A DNA stretch of 10,671 nt from Anaerolineae bacterium (GCA_028284565.1 JANQRM010000274.1:1-10671); one strand, 5' to 3'; numbered from the stretch's first letter, positions 1 through 6,827 are shown. The notes: generated by a model from the letters alone, not told the origin. Program-made: numbers and translations.

Positions 1-827
1 CAACAGTCCTATTCTATTACAACGCGGACTTGCTAGCAGAAGCAGGATTAGATGTCCCGACAAACTGGGTAGACTTGGCAGAGACTGCTCAACAACTAAC
101 GACGGATTCACGGGAAGGCATCTTAATTCCGAATAGCTGGCCCTACTGGTTATTCCAACCCTTTGCTGCTGGAAGTGGGCAAAATATCGTGTCCGATAGT
201 GATGTTGAAGTATATTTTGATGATGCCAATGTCATTGAAGCCCTCGAATACTGGGTTGCCTTGTACGAAGAATACAATGCGACACCGGATGGTGTTCAAA
301 ATAATTGGGGCGATGCACCGGGGGCGTTTATGGATGGCTCAGCCGCAATGATTGTTCATACCAGTGGCTCATTGCGTTCAATTCTCGAAGGAACAGATTT
401 TGAAGTGGGTGTCAGTGGTATACCGGGACAAGATGGTGGTAATTTCACCGTTACGGGTGGTGGTAACCTCTATCTTGTGGCAGGAATTGATGATGCTGTT
501 GCTGAGGCGGCGTGGGATTTTGTCCAATGGCTTACAGCACCAGAACAAACTGTCGATTGGAGCATTAACGCAGGTTACTTTAATACCAGAGCCAGTGGCT
601 TCGAGCTTGATGCGTGGCAAACCTACGCGGATGCCAACCCTGCCATTGCCGATGCACAGGCGACAATTGATACAGCAGTTCGTGAGTTCTCAGTTCAATC
701 TTTAGCCGACATACGCAACATTCTCCACGCTCAAATTTTGGCTGTCTTAAATGGCGAAATTGATGCCGCGACTGCAATGGCTAACGCGCAAACAGAGGCA
801 GATGCTCTCTTGAGTATCTTCCGTTAA
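1..827 (+). CDS. ABC transporter extracellular solute-binding protein, family 1 (5' partial)
   Basis: This is the C-terminal part of a periplasmic or lipid-anchored solute-binding protein that delivers a sugar-like ligand to the permeases encoded just downstream. The reading frame is already open at base 3 and begins 'TVLFYYNADLLAEAGLDVP', the usual hinge-region sequence of family 1 binding proteins (FYYNkdLfeeAGLd), so the true start and signal peptide lie before the window. About 274 residues are present. Further family hallmarks are 'GAFMDGSAAMIVHTSGSL' in the middle and the C-terminal block 'AAWDFVQWLTAPEQTVDW' followed by an 'AGYFNTRAS' segment. The stop is TAA at 825-827. The ligand cannot be read from the sequence; the partner permeases suggest a carbohydrate or glycerol-3-phosphate-like compound. 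Family assignment is firm, ligand unknown. Confidence 0.93.
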   Translation, partial: TVLFYYNADLLAEAGLDVPTNWVDLAETAQQLTTDSREGILIPNSWPYWLFQPFAAGSGQNIVSDSDVEVYFDDANVIEALEYWVALYEEYNATPDGVQNNWGDAPGAFMDGSAAMIVHTSGSLRSILEGTDFEVGVSGIPGQDGGNFTVTGGGNLYLVAGIDDAVAEAAWDFVQWLTAPEQTVDWSINAGYFNTRASGFELDAWQTYADANPAIADAQATIDTAVREFSVQSLADIRNILHAQILAVLNGEIDAATAMANAQTEADALLSIFR

Positions 828-836
828 GTCTACTCC

Positions 837-868
837 GAGGCACTTGGCAAACTCAGGTCAAGTGCCTC
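837..868 (+). terminator. Intercistronic stem-loop between binding protein and permease genes
   Basis: A perfect 10-bp inverted repeat (GAGGCACTTG at 837-846, CAAGTGCCTC at 859-868) begins 10 bases after the stop of the binding-protein gene. Two further pairs (G-T, C-G) can extend it into the 12-base spacer. No T-run follows directly. In comparable operons such as malE-malF, a hairpin here protects the binding-protein mRNA end and lowers downstream transcription. I infer that role, or a leaky terminator, rather than a full stop to transcription. Confidence 0.7.
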
Positions 869-908
869 ACTTAACGCATCTAATTAATTTTATAAAGAAG
901 AAGCGCAA

Positions 909-1862
909 ATGCGTGAGCGAAAATCGCTTAATTTATTACCCTATCTGCTAATCTTGCCGACGCTCGTATTTATCGTATTATTCACCATTTATCCGACCCT
1001 TCGTGTATTAAACGATAGCCGTATCTATTTTCATCCGAATCGCCCAGAACGTAACATTAATACGGATTTAAATCTGCCGGGGATTGTCGAAGCTCCGCGT
1101 AGCATTCGTGGTCCACATGATGTAGGGATCGCTTACTTCAGGGCAATCTTTGACCCAAATACAGCCGAGGGTGCCATTTTTTATCAGGTCATCGGCAATA
1201 CCGCGTTGTATACGGTCATCACAGTTCCTACTAGCTTACTGCTTGCCTTCCTGTTTGCTCTGCTGGTTAATCGTTCTTTACGAGGCATTGGCTTCGCAAG
1301 AACAGCCTTGTTTTACCCGACAATGTTGCCGATGGTGAGCGCGGCAACGATCTGGGCATTCTTCTTTACACCGGAATATGGTTTATGGAATTCAGCCCTT
1401 CGACTATTGGGGTATGACGGTGCAGAGAATTGGGTGATTAATCGAAATCTGGCACTCTATTCATTAATGATTGTGGCTATCTGGAAGAATGCAGGCTACT
1501 TCATGATCTTTTATCTTGCTGGTTTACAAAGCCTGCCTGATGATATTTTTGAAGCGGCTGAATTAGATGGCGCGGGTTGGCTCGCAAAGACGTTTCGGAT
1601 CACCTTACCCCTCTTGAGGCGAACCACATTATTTGTGACAGTGATTGCGATAATCAGTGCATTCCAAAATATCGACCATGCGCTCGTACTAACAAATGAA
1701 CTTGTGACAGGTGAAGCGGATATACTATTATATGAGATTTACCAACAGCGTTTCGAATTACAGAATTACGGCTTTGCCAACGCGCTGACAGTTATCATGA
1801 TTATCATTTTGTTGACTTTTACAATCGCTAATTTTCTCATCTCCGAGCGTTCTGAGGTATAA
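909..1862 (+). CDS. ABC sugar-type transporter permease, MalF/UgpA-like
   Basis: This 317-aa inner-membrane subunit forms half of the translocation pore of the importer whose binding protein lies upstream. Hydrophobic segments are visible near residues 9-34, 95-120, 131-152, 181-207, 239-262 and 290-312. A hydrophilic stretch at about 35-90, between the first and second segments, is an expected external loop. The cytoplasmic EAA loop that docks on the ATPase is canonical: EAA at 215-217, G at 221 and ITLP at 231-234. The length fits the MalF/UgpA branch without the large MalF loop. The start ATG at 909 has only a weak AAGAAG ribosome site at about 896-901. The gene is followed after 6 bases by the partner permease, so the two are surely co-transcribed. 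Substrate is not determinable. Confidence 0.93.
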   Translation: MRERKSLNLLPYLLILPTLVFIVLFTIYPTLRVLNDSRIYFHPNRPERNINTDLNLPGIVEAPRSIRGPHDVGIAYFRAIFDPNTAEGAIFYQVIGNTALYTVITVPTSLLLAFLFALLVNRSLRGIGFARTALFYPTMLPMVSAATIWAFFFTPEYGLWNSALRLLGYDGAENWVINRNLALYSLMIVAIWKNAGYFMIFYLAGLQSLPDDIFEAAELDGAGWLAKTFRITLPLLRRTTLFVTVIAIISAFQNIDHALVLTNELVTGEADILLYEIYQQRFELQNYGFANALTVIMIIILLTFTIANFLISERSEV

Positions 1863-1868
1863 GCTGAA

Positions 1869-2732
1869 ATGGTTTCAAACTCTTCAACGAAATTGAGTGA
1901 ACTAGCCGTAAATCTTTTGACCATTGGGCTTTGCCTCGTGTGGGTTGTTCCGATTGTTTGGGCAATCATTGTGTCGTTTCGCCCTCCTGACGACACACTG
2001 GGTATCGGGGACATATGGTTTAGCGATAGCCTAACAATAGAGAGTTATGAGACAGCACTTCGGCTCGCACCATTTTTCCCATCTTTAGAAGATGGGAGTC
2101 TCACAAATTCCTATTACACCAACACCATTAAATATGTTGTACTGACATTAGGTGTTCAACTGGTCACGATACCTTTAGCAGCGTTTGCGTTTGCCCATTG
2201 CGAATTTAGAGGCAAACGAATCCTATTTTATGTCATCTTAATGCAATTGATGATACCAACAGCCATTTTGCTGGTGCCAAACTTTACAACCATCCGATCG
2301 ATGGGCTTATACGATACGACCCTCGCAATTGCGATGCCTTACTTTGGTTCTGCCTTTGGAACCTTCTTGCTACGACAGGCTTTTTTGGAAGTGCCAAGAG
2401 ACCTTGTTGATTCTGGCATGATGGATGGTTGTAAGTGGTATCAGCTGCTTTGGTATATTTACTTACCACCGAGTCGTGCGACGTTGGTCGCTTTTGGGTT
2501 AGTCAGCGTAAGTTTTCATTGGAACTCGCTGTTATGGCCCCTCGTTGTAACGAGTGACCAATCTCGTCCTTTGACAATGGGCTTGTTGCGCTTCACTCAA
2601 CTGACTGATATTGGCGCACAATGGAGTTTAGTCATGGCGGCAACCATCATCATTATTTTTCCTCTTATGGTTATCTTCCTCATATTTCAAAAACAATTTA
2701 TTAGAAGTTTTATGCACTCAGGACTAAAATGA
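1869..2732 (+). CDS. ABC sugar-type transporter permease, MalG/UgpE-like
   Basis: This 287-aa membrane protein is the second pore subunit. Hydrophobic segments are near residues 13-36, 86-108, 118-140, 150-170, 203-226 and 255-274, a six-helix MalG/UgpE layout, and a typical 'VSFRPPDD' follows the first helix. The ATPase-docking loop is recognisable at 175-200 ('VPRDLVDSGMMDGC' then 'YIYLP'), but the EAA triplet is replaced by D181-S182-G183 while the invariant glycine (G187) and the LP pair remain. The start ATG at 1869 has a GAGGT ribosome site (1854-1858) inside the end of the preceding gene, so translation is probably coupled. No ATPase gene follows, so an MsmK/UgpC-type ATPase encoded elsewhere, or upstream of the window, must energise the importer. 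Confidence 0.92.
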   Translation: MVSNSSTKLSELAVNLLTIGLCLVWVVPIVWAIIVSFRPPDDTLGIGDIWFSDSLTIESYETALRLAPFFPSLEDGSLTNSYYTNTIKYVVLTLGVQLVTIPLAAFAFAHCEFRGKRILFYVILMQLMIPTAILLVPNFTTIRSMGLYDTTLAIAMPYFGSAFGTFLLRQAFLEVPRDLVDSGMMDGCKWYQLLWYIYLPPSRATLVAFGLVSVSFHWNSLLWPLVVTSDQSRPLTMGLLRFTQLTDIGAQWSLVMAATIIIIFPLMVIFLIFQKQFIRSFMHSGLK

Positions 2733-2811
2733 TTCATTTCCATGAAATTGGGTAAGACAATGAGGGGCAGATAGATTCACCTAATAGATATCGGATCGGA
2801 CATTTCCGCTA

Positions 2812-3136
2812 ATGACGCTTAACCTTAGTTATGGACAACGATCAAACTTCGTAAATTGGTTAAGAATGAACCCTATATCCCGCTTCATTCAATATCTCTC
2901 AGGCTGGGGCAATTTCTTGAGTTACGTCCAAAAAGACATCAGCGATATCACCCATCAAGATGTCAAACGCTATCAACAAATCTCACTGAATCACCCCTCT
3001 CCAAACAAACGAGTAAGCCTCTCAGTGGTGCAACTATCAACCTCACCTCTCCTCCTTCTACACTTGTGCCTTCGCCCTCGAAAATGACAGGTCATCGTCA
3101 ATCCCGACGATAAAAATTGTTGCAAACATAAATTAG
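2812..3136 (+). pseudogene. Frameshifted remnant of a tyrosine recombinase (integrase) N-terminal domain
   Basis: Three consecutive reading frames each give part of a SAM-like core-binding domain of a tyrosine recombinase. The first (from ATG 2812) gives 'FIQYLSGWGNFLSYVQ' and 'DISDITHQDVKRYQQ', the usual 'YxxxLxxFxxxV...I..IT..DV.rY' pattern. The second (about 3000-3040) gives 'KPLSGATINL', matching the 'S..TIN..LS' step. The third (from 3041 to TAG 3134-3136) gives 'HLSSFYTCAFALENDRS', matching 'LSalrsFy.fal..'. The two frame changes go the same way, as expected from two single-base deletions. The catalytic domain with the R-H-R-Y residues is absent. No good ribosome site precedes 2812. I infer a dead fragment of an integrated element; assignment rests on motif pattern only. 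Confidence 0.55.
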
Positions 3137-3376
3137 GTTGATTCTTTAATCAATGTTGTCAATGTTGATTGTTACGTTGTATTTCTCGTGATAAGTGGGA
3201 ATTAATCGAGGTTTTAGTGGCGGGAAACGGTCTAAAAATGTCAAATAAGAGGTGTTTCAGGTCGTTTGCGAGGTTTTCGTGGATTCTTGTCCAGCGTTTT
3301 TGTGCCTTTTGGTTAGGAATCAATGACTGTTTTGGTTGGTAAGGCGTTAGATTATTCTCAAGACGATGTCATCAAA
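3137..3376. other. Intergenic stretch between recombinase remnant and regulator gene
   Basis: About 240 bases without a supportable gene lie between the recombinase remnant and the convergent regulator gene. The first part is AT-rich and holds the clustered TTGATT/AATCAA half-sites listed separately. I see no terminator hairpin with a T-run for either flanking gene. The minus strand is open for roughly 60 codons over about 3165-3360, but this lacks a convincing start and ribosome site. Confidence 0.5.
3138..3170. repeat. Clustered TTGATT/AATCAA half-sites forming overlapping palindromes
   Basis: TTGATT at 3138-3143 and AATCAA at 3148-3153 form a perfect 6-bp inverted repeat with a 4-base spacer. 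The same AATCAA also pairs with TTGATT at 3165-3170 in a 23-bp imperfect palindrome (3148-3170) whose interior contains a matching TTG.CAA. Such overlapping dyads resemble an operator or a recombination-site core; the position directly after the recombinase remnant is notable. Function is inferred only. Confidence 0.4.
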
Positions 3377-4375
3377 CTACGCACTGAACAAGTTGATCAA
3401 CTCGCTACCACGTTGAGACAGCCGATAATACACCCGCTTGCCTTGCCGATGTGACTCGACTAATCCAGCTTGATTGAGCTTGCCGAGTTGTTGAGAAACC
3501 GCTCCCGCTGTCAATTCGAGATTCCGTGCCAGCTCGCTTGTGCTTTGGGTCGTGATAAGCGATTGCAAAATCCGCGCTTTACCGACTCCAAGCGTCATCT
3601 CAAGGGCTTCCATAGAAGGAACAGGTTCGGGGGCATACCATAAGCCTGCCCCGCGCGCACCATACTCCAGCATGAACGGTGCGTTCTCATTCGGTTGCCA
3701 ACAGAGTGATGAAAAGCCAAAGAGGACAGGGACAAGTTGTAAGCCGTGTCCGTGCAACACATAGTCTTCCGGCTTATAGATACAGAATTTTTCTTGCCCT
3801 CTAAGAATCATAAGTTCCTGATTCTCATAATGGAGGTGGGGGTGAATTTCATCAAAAAGTCGGGCTATCCCGCCCAGTGTCAACCGTTGTGCTCGATAGC
3901 GGATGTCATTATCCAAGACGGATTGGATTTGTTCCCAATGGTGCGCCAACGTGCGATTCCAATAGATTCGCATCTCATCAATGAGTAGTTGTGTTGCGAT
4001 GTGAGGTTCGGTTATGAAATGGTGGCGTTCGTCTGATTCGCCAATGATCTCATTTAGCTTTGTGATGTTGCGTCGAATCTGATCGGCAGATGTGTCTAAT
4101 ACAATCTGGAAATCGGCTTCGATATTCAGATTGGTTTTGCTGGGAGTTGGGGTCAGGAAATCGGGGATATAGCTCTTGTAGCCAAGCACTGCCTGCATAT
4201 AAGGCATATCGACATCGTAGAGCGAATTTGATGCTTCTTTATGCCAGGGAAGGTGGGGCGCATGATGAAATTCTGGATTGACCAACACGCGATAACTGGC
4301 GATCAATTCCATCAGGGGCGTATAAGCAAAGCGAATATTCATCAGGTCATCGGTTGTGACTTGAAGTGCAATCAT
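3377..4375 (-). CDS. DUF5937-type regulator with C-terminal ArsR-like winged helix (distal copy)
   Basis: This 332-aa protein is a probable DNA-binding regulator. The N-terminal part (about 1-250) opens 'TTDDLMNIRFAYTPLMELI', resembling DUF5937-containing ArsR-family proteins ('lrFa.sPl.E...slrvL.dp'), and likely senses an unknown ligand. The C-terminal part (about 256-332) is a winged helix: 'GKARILQSL', 'STSELARNLELTAGAVSQQL' as helix-turn-helix, then 'GLVESHRQGKRVYYRLS' as the wing. The cysteine metal site of classical ArsR/SmtB proteins (ELCVC) is absent, so metal sensing is unlikely. The start ATG (4373-4375 on the plus strand) is preceded by a purine-rich GGAAGGTAAGG ribosome region. 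It lies 37 bases downstream of its paralog and is probably co-transcribed with it. No clear terminator follows. Confidence 0.8.
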   Translation of the reverse strand: MIALQVTTDDLMNIRFAYTPLMELIASYRVLVNPEFHHAPHLPWHKEASNSLYDVDMPYMQAVLGYKSYIPDFLTPTPSKTNLNIEADFQIVLDTSADQIRRNITKLNEIIGESDERHHFITEPHIATQLLIDEMRIYWNRTLAHHWEQIQSVLDNDIRYRAQRLTLGGIARLFDEIHPHLHYENQELMILRGQEKFCIYKPEDYVLHGHGLQLVPVLFGFSSLCWQPNENAPFMLEYGARGAGLWYAPEPVPSMEALEMTLGVGKARILQSLITTQSTSELARNLELTAGAVSQQLGKLNQAGLVESHRQGKRVYYRLSQRGSELINLFSA

Positions 4376-4412
4376 ATTGTTACCTTACCTTCCCACCTTA
4401 CGCAATCAGTTT

Positions 4413-5405
4413 TTAGGCACTGAACAGGTCAATCAAGTTCGCACCCCGCGTCGATAGACGATAGTAAACACTTTTGCCCTGTCGATGCGATTCGACGAGT
4501 CCTGCTTGATTCAACTTACCGAGTTGCTGTGAAACGGCACCAGCCGTCAGTTGCAGATTTCGTGCCAATTCGCTTGTACTTTGTGAGTTGATCAATGACT
4601 GTAAGATACGGGCTTTACCCACCCCAAGAGTCATTTCTAGGGCTTCCATCGAGGGGGCGGGTTCGGGGGCATACCATAGCCCTGAACCGCGTGCGCCATA
4701 CTCTAGCATGAAGGGTGCATCCTGATTTGGTTGCCAATGGAGTCCGTTATAGCCAAACAGAACGGGAACCAGTTGGATGCCATACCCCTCTAAATCATAT
4801 TCCTGCTTATAGATGCAAAACTCGAAGCTCGTTTTGTCGATAATGAGTTCGTCACCGCGGTAACGTAGAAGCGGATGTAATTCATCAAAGAGATAACCGG
4901 TTCCACCCAAGGTCAGGCGTTGTGCGCGATAACGAATATCATTTTCGAGTACACTTTGCATCTTGGTCCAATGCGCTTCGAGTGTGCGTTTCCAATAAAT
5001 CCGCATCTCTTCGACCAGACGTTTCACGGCTTCTTTGGGTTCGGCAATGAAATGGCAGAGTTCTTCTGATTCGCCTGTAAAATGAATCAGCGAAAATATA
5101 TCCCGCCGAACAAAGTCATCGGGTGTCGCCAAGACTCGGTCAAAATCTGCTTCGATGCTGAGATTGGTCACATAAGGCGTGGGAGTCAAAAAATCGGGAA
5201 CATAGCGTTTGTATCCAAGAACGGCTCGTAAATAGGTCAAATCGACATCATGCAAGGCGCGCATCGCATCATCGACCCATGCGCGGAAGGGTGGTTGATA
5301 TTTCGGGTCAAGCAATACCCGAAAGCTCATCGTGATTTCCATCAACGGAGTATAGGCAAAACGAATTTTTAATAGGTCATCAGTGGTCAGGTGGAGTGTA
5401 ATCAT
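4413..5405 (-). CDS. DUF5937-type regulator with C-terminal ArsR-like winged helix (proximal copy)
   Basis: This 330-aa protein is the paralog of the next gene and is the first gene of the pair. It shares the opening 'TTDDLLKIRFAYTPLMEI', the mid-protein blocks 'AVLGYKRYVPDFLTPTP' and 'NDIRYRAQRLTLGG', and the C-terminal winged helix. By eye the last 100 residues differ at only 10 positions, and 'LTAGAVSQQLGKLNQAGLVE', containing the recognition helix, is identical. Residues around 35-50, 92-135 and 185-210 differ much more. No CxC metal motif is present. Start ATG (5403-5405 on plus) is preceded by an AGAGGGA ribosome site and by a TATAAT box 35 bases further up. The gene diverges from the small-protein/LysE genes, so it may control itself and them (inference). 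Confidence 0.82.
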   Translation of the reverse strand: MITLHLTTDDLLKIRFAYTPLMEITMSFRVLLDPKYQPPFRAWVDDAMRALHDVDLTYLRAVLGYKRYVPDFLTPTPYVTNLSIEADFDRVLATPDDFVRRDIFSLIHFTGESEELCHFIAEPKEAVKRLVEEMRIYWKRTLEAHWTKMQSVLENDIRYRAQRLTLGGTGYLFDELHPLLRYRGDELIIDKTSFEFCIYKQEYDLEGYGIQLVPVLFGYNGLHWQPNQDAPFMLEYGARGSGLWYAPEPAPSMEALEMTLGVGKARILQSLINSQSTSELARNLQLTAGAVSQQLGKLNQAGLVESHRQGKSVYYRLSTRGANLIDLFSA

Positions 5406-5440
5406 GGCGTTTTCCCTCTGTTTTGTTACGCCTACTATAG

Positions 5441-5446
5441 ATTATA
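5441..5446 (-). promoter_or_regulatory. -10 box of the regulator operon
   Basis: On the minus strand the sequence reads TATAAT, about 35 bases upstream of the regulator start codon. The region 17-19 bases further upstream is A-rich and carries no good TTGACA match, so the promoter probably needs an activator or a different upstream contact, or is autoregulated. The start codon has AGAGGGA as ribosome site in between. Confidence 0.5.
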
Positions 5447-5542
5447 CACCCTTATAAACGAATTGTTTTAGAAAAAACTAAATTGATTCCCTTTTGGATG
5501 GGGTTGTTCTATCGTGTAGACATCGAAAGAGACGGGATGGAT

Positions 5543-5601
5543 GGTGAGTTACGAGCCGATTTGTGATTTTTAATCCTCCTACACAAATCCGCCAGCTCAC
5601 C
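5543..5601 (+). promoter_or_regulatory. Large imperfect leader hairpin upstream of the 78-aa gene
   Basis: GGTGAG (5543-5548) pairs with CTCACC (5596-5601); GC (5555-5556) pairs with GC (5591-5592); GATTTGTG (5558-5565) pairs with CACAAATC (5582-5589). The apical loop is 16 bases and contains CTCCT (5576-5580), the complement of the AGGAG ribosome site of the downstream gene at 5622-5626. This could be a leader structure affecting translation or simply an operator dyad in the divergent region. Pairing is read directly; function is inference. Confidence 0.4.
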
Positions 5602-5633
5602 GCTATCCGCATCATGATAACAGGAGCAACATC

Positions 5634-5870
5634 ATGAACGACTACCAAACCAACGACTACACTGTCCTGTTGACTCTCAAACATCGTGAGGAAGCCCTTG
5701 CTCGTAAAGAACGTCGTCAAATCATTGAAGCCGCTCATCGACCCAAACGCAAACGCTTCCTCTTCTCACTCGACATCAAACGGCGTATCCGTCACTTGCT
5801 GGGTAAATGCCCAGAGGTCACACCTATCGAACCCAGCATGCCGACAGTCGAACAGGGTGGCTTGCTCTAG
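5634..5870 (+). CDS. Small basic protein of unknown function (78 aa)
   Basis: I do not recognise this protein. It is 78 aa, has no signal peptide or membrane helix, and is rich in Arg and Lys across residues 17-57 ('HREEALARKERRQIIEAAHR', then 'PKRKRFLFSLDIKRRIRHLL'), likely one or two amphipathic helices that could bind nucleic acid or a membrane surface. The C-terminal 20 residues are Pro-containing and probably unstructured. Reality of the gene is supported by an excellent ribosome site, AGGAG at 5622-5626, 7 bases before ATG 5634, and by its position at the head of a unit with the LysE-type gene 47 bases downstream. Short, charged proteins of this style are common in Chloroflexota, but no role is known to me. 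The opening contains a small internal repeat (NDYQTNDY). Confidence 0.6.
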   Translation: MNDYQTNDYTVLLTLKHREEALARKERRQIIEAAHRPKRKRFLFSLDIKRRIRHLLGKCPEVTPIEPSMPTVEQGGLL

Positions 5871-5917
5871 AGGAGTCATCCATTGCAGTTTTACATGACG
5901 CACAGTAAGCTAGGGCG

Positions 5918-6622
5918 ATGCTTGAAACCTTCATCCTACCAGCCATCAGCTTCGCCCTCAGTGCGACCATGTTACCCGGTCCGATGCAAGCCTATATCGT
6001 CAACACAACCCTGCAACATGGTTGGCGCAAAGGCATTGCCATCGTCTTCTCCCCACTTCTCACAGACATCCCGATTATCATCGTTGTGGTCTTTTTGTTG
6101 GGACAACTCCCACCGGTTTTTTTGCAGGGGATTCGGTTATTTGGCGGGTTGTTCCTGCTTTTCATCGCATGGGGGGCTTGGCGGCAGTATCAAAAGGGCA
6201 TTCGTATTGAAACGGATGCAAACAAGCCATCAAGTGGGCATTTTGGCAAAATCTTGCTGACTGCTGTGTTGATGAACTGGTTTAGTCCGGGACCCTATCT
6301 CTTTTGGACAGCGATTAATGGACCGTTACTCTTACAAGCCTTGGATGAATCTCCCGTCCACGCGGTTGCTTTCCTTGTTGCCTTCTATGGGACGTTTATC
6401 ATTGGCTTATCTTCCTTGGTCTTTCTCTTCCATGCCATGCGCCGTGTCAATGAGACTACCTTGGGTTATATCATTCTCCTGACGATTGGCTTGCTTGTGG
6501 TCTTCGGTACTGCCTTGATTTTTGATGCACTTGGCTTGAGTCACTTACATCCACCTCTTATTGTCATGTTCGCTGTTCTAACACTAATTCGATGGCAAAT
6601 AAGGCGAGTACAACCTGCGTAA
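5918..6622 (+). CDS. LysE/RhtB family amino-acid exporter-like membrane protein
   Basis: This 234-aa inner-membrane protein belongs to the LysE/RhtB translocator superfamily, which exports amino acids or related small molecules by proton exchange. The N-terminal hallmark is visible: helix 1 ends in 'MLPGPMQAYIVNTTLQHGWR' with PGP at 20-22 and G-W-R-K-G at 35-39. The second hallmark at the fourth helix is 'MNWFSPGPYLFW' (119-130), corresponding to the family's NP..fFw segment. Hydrophobic helices lie near 4-24, 40-62, 68-90, 110-130, 146-172, 184-206 and 209-226, giving about 20-30 residues more than the usual 205-210, mostly a C-terminal helix. TAA at 5906-5908 blocks any in-frame extension, so ATG 5918 is the start, yet its ribosome site is poor (AGGG only 2 bases away). 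Substrate cannot be predicted. Confidence 0.85.
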   Translation: MLETFILPAISFALSATMLPGPMQAYIVNTTLQHGWRKGIAIVFSPLLTDIPIIIVVVFLLGQLPPVFLQGIRLFGGLFLLFIAWGAWRQYQKGIRIETDANKPSSGHFGKILLTAVLMNWFSPGPYLFWTAINGPLLLQALDESPVHAVAFLVAFYGTFIIGLSSLVFLFHAMRRVNETTLGYIILLTIGLLVVFGTALIFDALGLSHLHPPLIVMFAVLTLIRWQIRRVQPA

Positions 6623-6743
6623 AGGCGGTTTGCGCTGACGTAGACACATCAGACCACCGTCCATACATAAAAAATTTGTTTCTGCCAAAATTAAACACAA
6701 ATTATCATTGTTCGTATTTTGTTTGTAAATTGTTAGGATGAGG

Positions 6744-6773
6744 TTGACTTTTTGTTACATAATCCTTTATAGT
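6744..6773 (+). promoter_or_regulatory. Sigma-70-like promoter for the 251-aa gene
   Basis: TTGACT (6744-6749) and TATAGT (6768-6773) are separated by 18 bases; each matches five of six consensus positions. The 80 bases upstream are strongly AT-rich, as in an UP-like region. The expected transcription start is around 6780, giving a leader of about 70 bases. Confidence 0.65.
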
Positions 6774-6782
6774 AGTAAGGAT

Positions 6783-6807
6783 GGCACAGGGAACTGTGTC
6801 TCTTTTT
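6783..6807 (+). terminator. Terminator-like hairpin at the 5' end of the transcript
   Basis: GGCACAG (6783-6789) pairs with CTGTGTC (6794-6800; one G-T pair) around a GGAA loop of the stable GNRA class, followed by a T-rich run with five consecutive T (6803-6807). It has the form of a short intrinsic terminator, but it lies within about 3 bases of the predicted start site of the downstream gene. It may instead be a 5' stabilising hairpin, or end read-through from the LysE-type gene if the promoter call is wrong. Confidence 0.5.
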
Positions 6808-6827
6808 ACGCATTTTAAGGGGTCATA

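Noticed and set aside
2736..2748. Small dyad ATTTC-CAT-GAAAT after the second permease as a terminator
   Set aside because: Five AT-rich pairs with no T-run are too weak.
3165..3360. Minus-strand open frame of about 60 codons containing 'QKAQKRWTRIHENLANDLKH'
   Set aside because: It has no convincing start codon or ribosome site, overlaps the half-site cluster, and I recognise no family in it.
3378..4423. Several plus-strand open frames across the regulator gene
   Set aside because: They are antisense shadows; the minus-strand frame has clear winged-helix and DUF5937-like content shared with its paralog.
5883..6260. 125-codon open frame overlapping the LysE-type gene
   Set aside because: Its residue composition (Ser, Cys, Pro rich, low complexity) is that of an out-of-frame shadow; the LysE-type frame has clear family motifs over the same bases.
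6626..6659. Possible terminator after the LysE-type gene (CGGT/ACCG and CTGA/TCAG pairs)
   Set aside because: Only two 4-bp stems separated by an unequal internal loop, and no T-run follows.
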